From positions 496,001 through 560,000 of the forward strand of contig NZ_NOIN01000002.1 of NCBI RefSeq assembly GCF_014596565.1: 64,000 nucleotides of DNA. Direction: 5' to 3'. This DNA comes from Pseudomonas sp. PSB18 (GTDB taxonomy: Bacteria; Pseudomonadota; Gammaproteobacteria; Pseudomonadales; Pseudomonadaceae). The translations under genes were made by a program, and so were the position numbers. Under the pieces are notes generated by a model. That model did not search any database, was not told the DNA's origin, and saw nothing but the letters and a program-made list of their open reading frames with translations. Shown here in pieces: positions 63,525 through 64,000 of this stretch; within the stretch, counting starts at the first letter, position 1, and the number at the start of each line of letters is the position of its first letter.

Positions 63525-64000
63525 TCAGGACTCAGGCGGTTTCCAGGTGGCCAGGAAGGGCTTGAGCACCTCGGGTGTCACCGCACTTCGGGCATAGGGC
63601 CAGGCCCATTGCGGTATCGCGCCATGAGCACTCACATAACTGGCGAAATCCAGCCGACTGTACCCCGCCGGGCTCTGCGAGAAATCGAAATTGTAGAGAA
63701 AGTACTGGGCCTGTCTTTCGCTCATGGTGTACGACCCCATGATCAGTTGATGCGCCCGGGCCTCTTCATTGACCAGGCTGTCTATCAATGCACCCGCGAA
63801 AGCCGACTCGCTGTTGAGCGAGCCGGGCCGCCCCAGGGTGAATCGAATATTGCTGTCGCTGAACGCCGGGCCGGTCAAATCCTGCCAGATGGCCCTGGCG
63901 CTTTCCCGCGAGATCCCACGCATCGCTCGAATGGACGTCCACAGGTTCGGCCTGCTGAACAGGAGAGCGACCCGGCTATTCGAAAGCGGCCGCCCTGGTG
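63525..64000 (-). CDS. Unknown protein (5' end outside the window)
   Basis: The frame is open through the window edge and ends with a stop at 63525-63527, so about 157 C-terminal residues are visible; the first internal ATG is at 63923. The visible part reads SESAFAGALIDSLVNEEARA, TMSERQAQYFLYNFDFSQSP and ends TPEVLKPFLATWKPPES. No family is recognised and no membrane segment is visible. It converges with the acetyltransferase operon. Confidence 0.7.
   Translation of the reverse strand, partial: PGRPLSNSRVALLFSRPNLWTSIRAMRGISRESARAIWQDLTGPAFSDSNIRFTLGRPGSLNSESAFAGALIDSLVNEEARAHQLIMGSYTMSERQAQYFLYNFDFSQSPAGYSRLDFASYVSAHGAIPQWAWPYARSAVTPEVLKPFLATWKPPES

Overview
The window looks like chromosome from the Pseudomonas fluorescens complex. 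It has high GC, a gene order from hupA through rubredoxin genes, ubiC-ubiA, phoB-phoR and phoU to pstBACS that matches my memory of P. aeruginosa, long Pseudomonas-type PstA and PstC proteins, and many REP palindromes (core GTGGGAGCGAGCCTGCTCGCG) between genes. I see no tRNA, rRNA, CRISPR array, transposase or prophage.

Positions 1-20224 are the distal part of a type VI secretion system (T6SS) and its effectors. The + strand carries the end of tssC, hcp, a Tae4-type amidase with a lipoprotein immunity candidate, tssE, tssF, tssG, clpV, vgrG, a DUF1795 (Eag-type) chaperone and an Rhs effector. The Rhs effector has prePAAR, transmembrane and PAAR modules, an Rhs shell and a RES-like C-terminus, and is followed by a small MbcA/ParS-like immunity candidate. 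A converging minus-strand operon holds a second DUF1795 chaperone, a second prePAAR/PAAR effector whose C-terminal domain I cannot assign, its overlapping immunity candidate and a 510-residue protein of unknown function. At least three cargoes are thus tied to three parts of the needle: Hcp, VgrG and PAAR.

Positions 20400-37500 are core genome: HU, the rubredoxin pair, ubiquinone synthesis, and the phosphate system phoBR and pstSCAB-phoU. Pho boxes lie before phoB, pstS and pstC, and a reverse-facing one may drive a secreted protein gene next to phoB. A CorC-like membrane protein, an M23 peptidase and a stand-alone receiver protein sit between phoR and phoU.

Positions 37600-55100 are metabolic: an MHS transporter, a thioesterase, a sugar-phosphate mutarotase, purEK with a terminator in its leader, a LysR regulator, aspartase, an AGCS amino acid:sodium symporter, asparaginase, an AraC regulator, a candidate small RNA, an SDR/LysR divergent pair, and an acetylpolyamine amidohydrolase followed by a polyamine-binding protein.

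Positions 55300-64000 carry a 1534-residue toxin-like protein, a MocR-type regulator whose interdomain linker holds both a REP pair and a DnaA-box-like 12-bp array, a PaiB-like protein, two acetyltransferases and a partial unknown gene.

All functions are read from translated sequence and remembered family features; no database search was possible.
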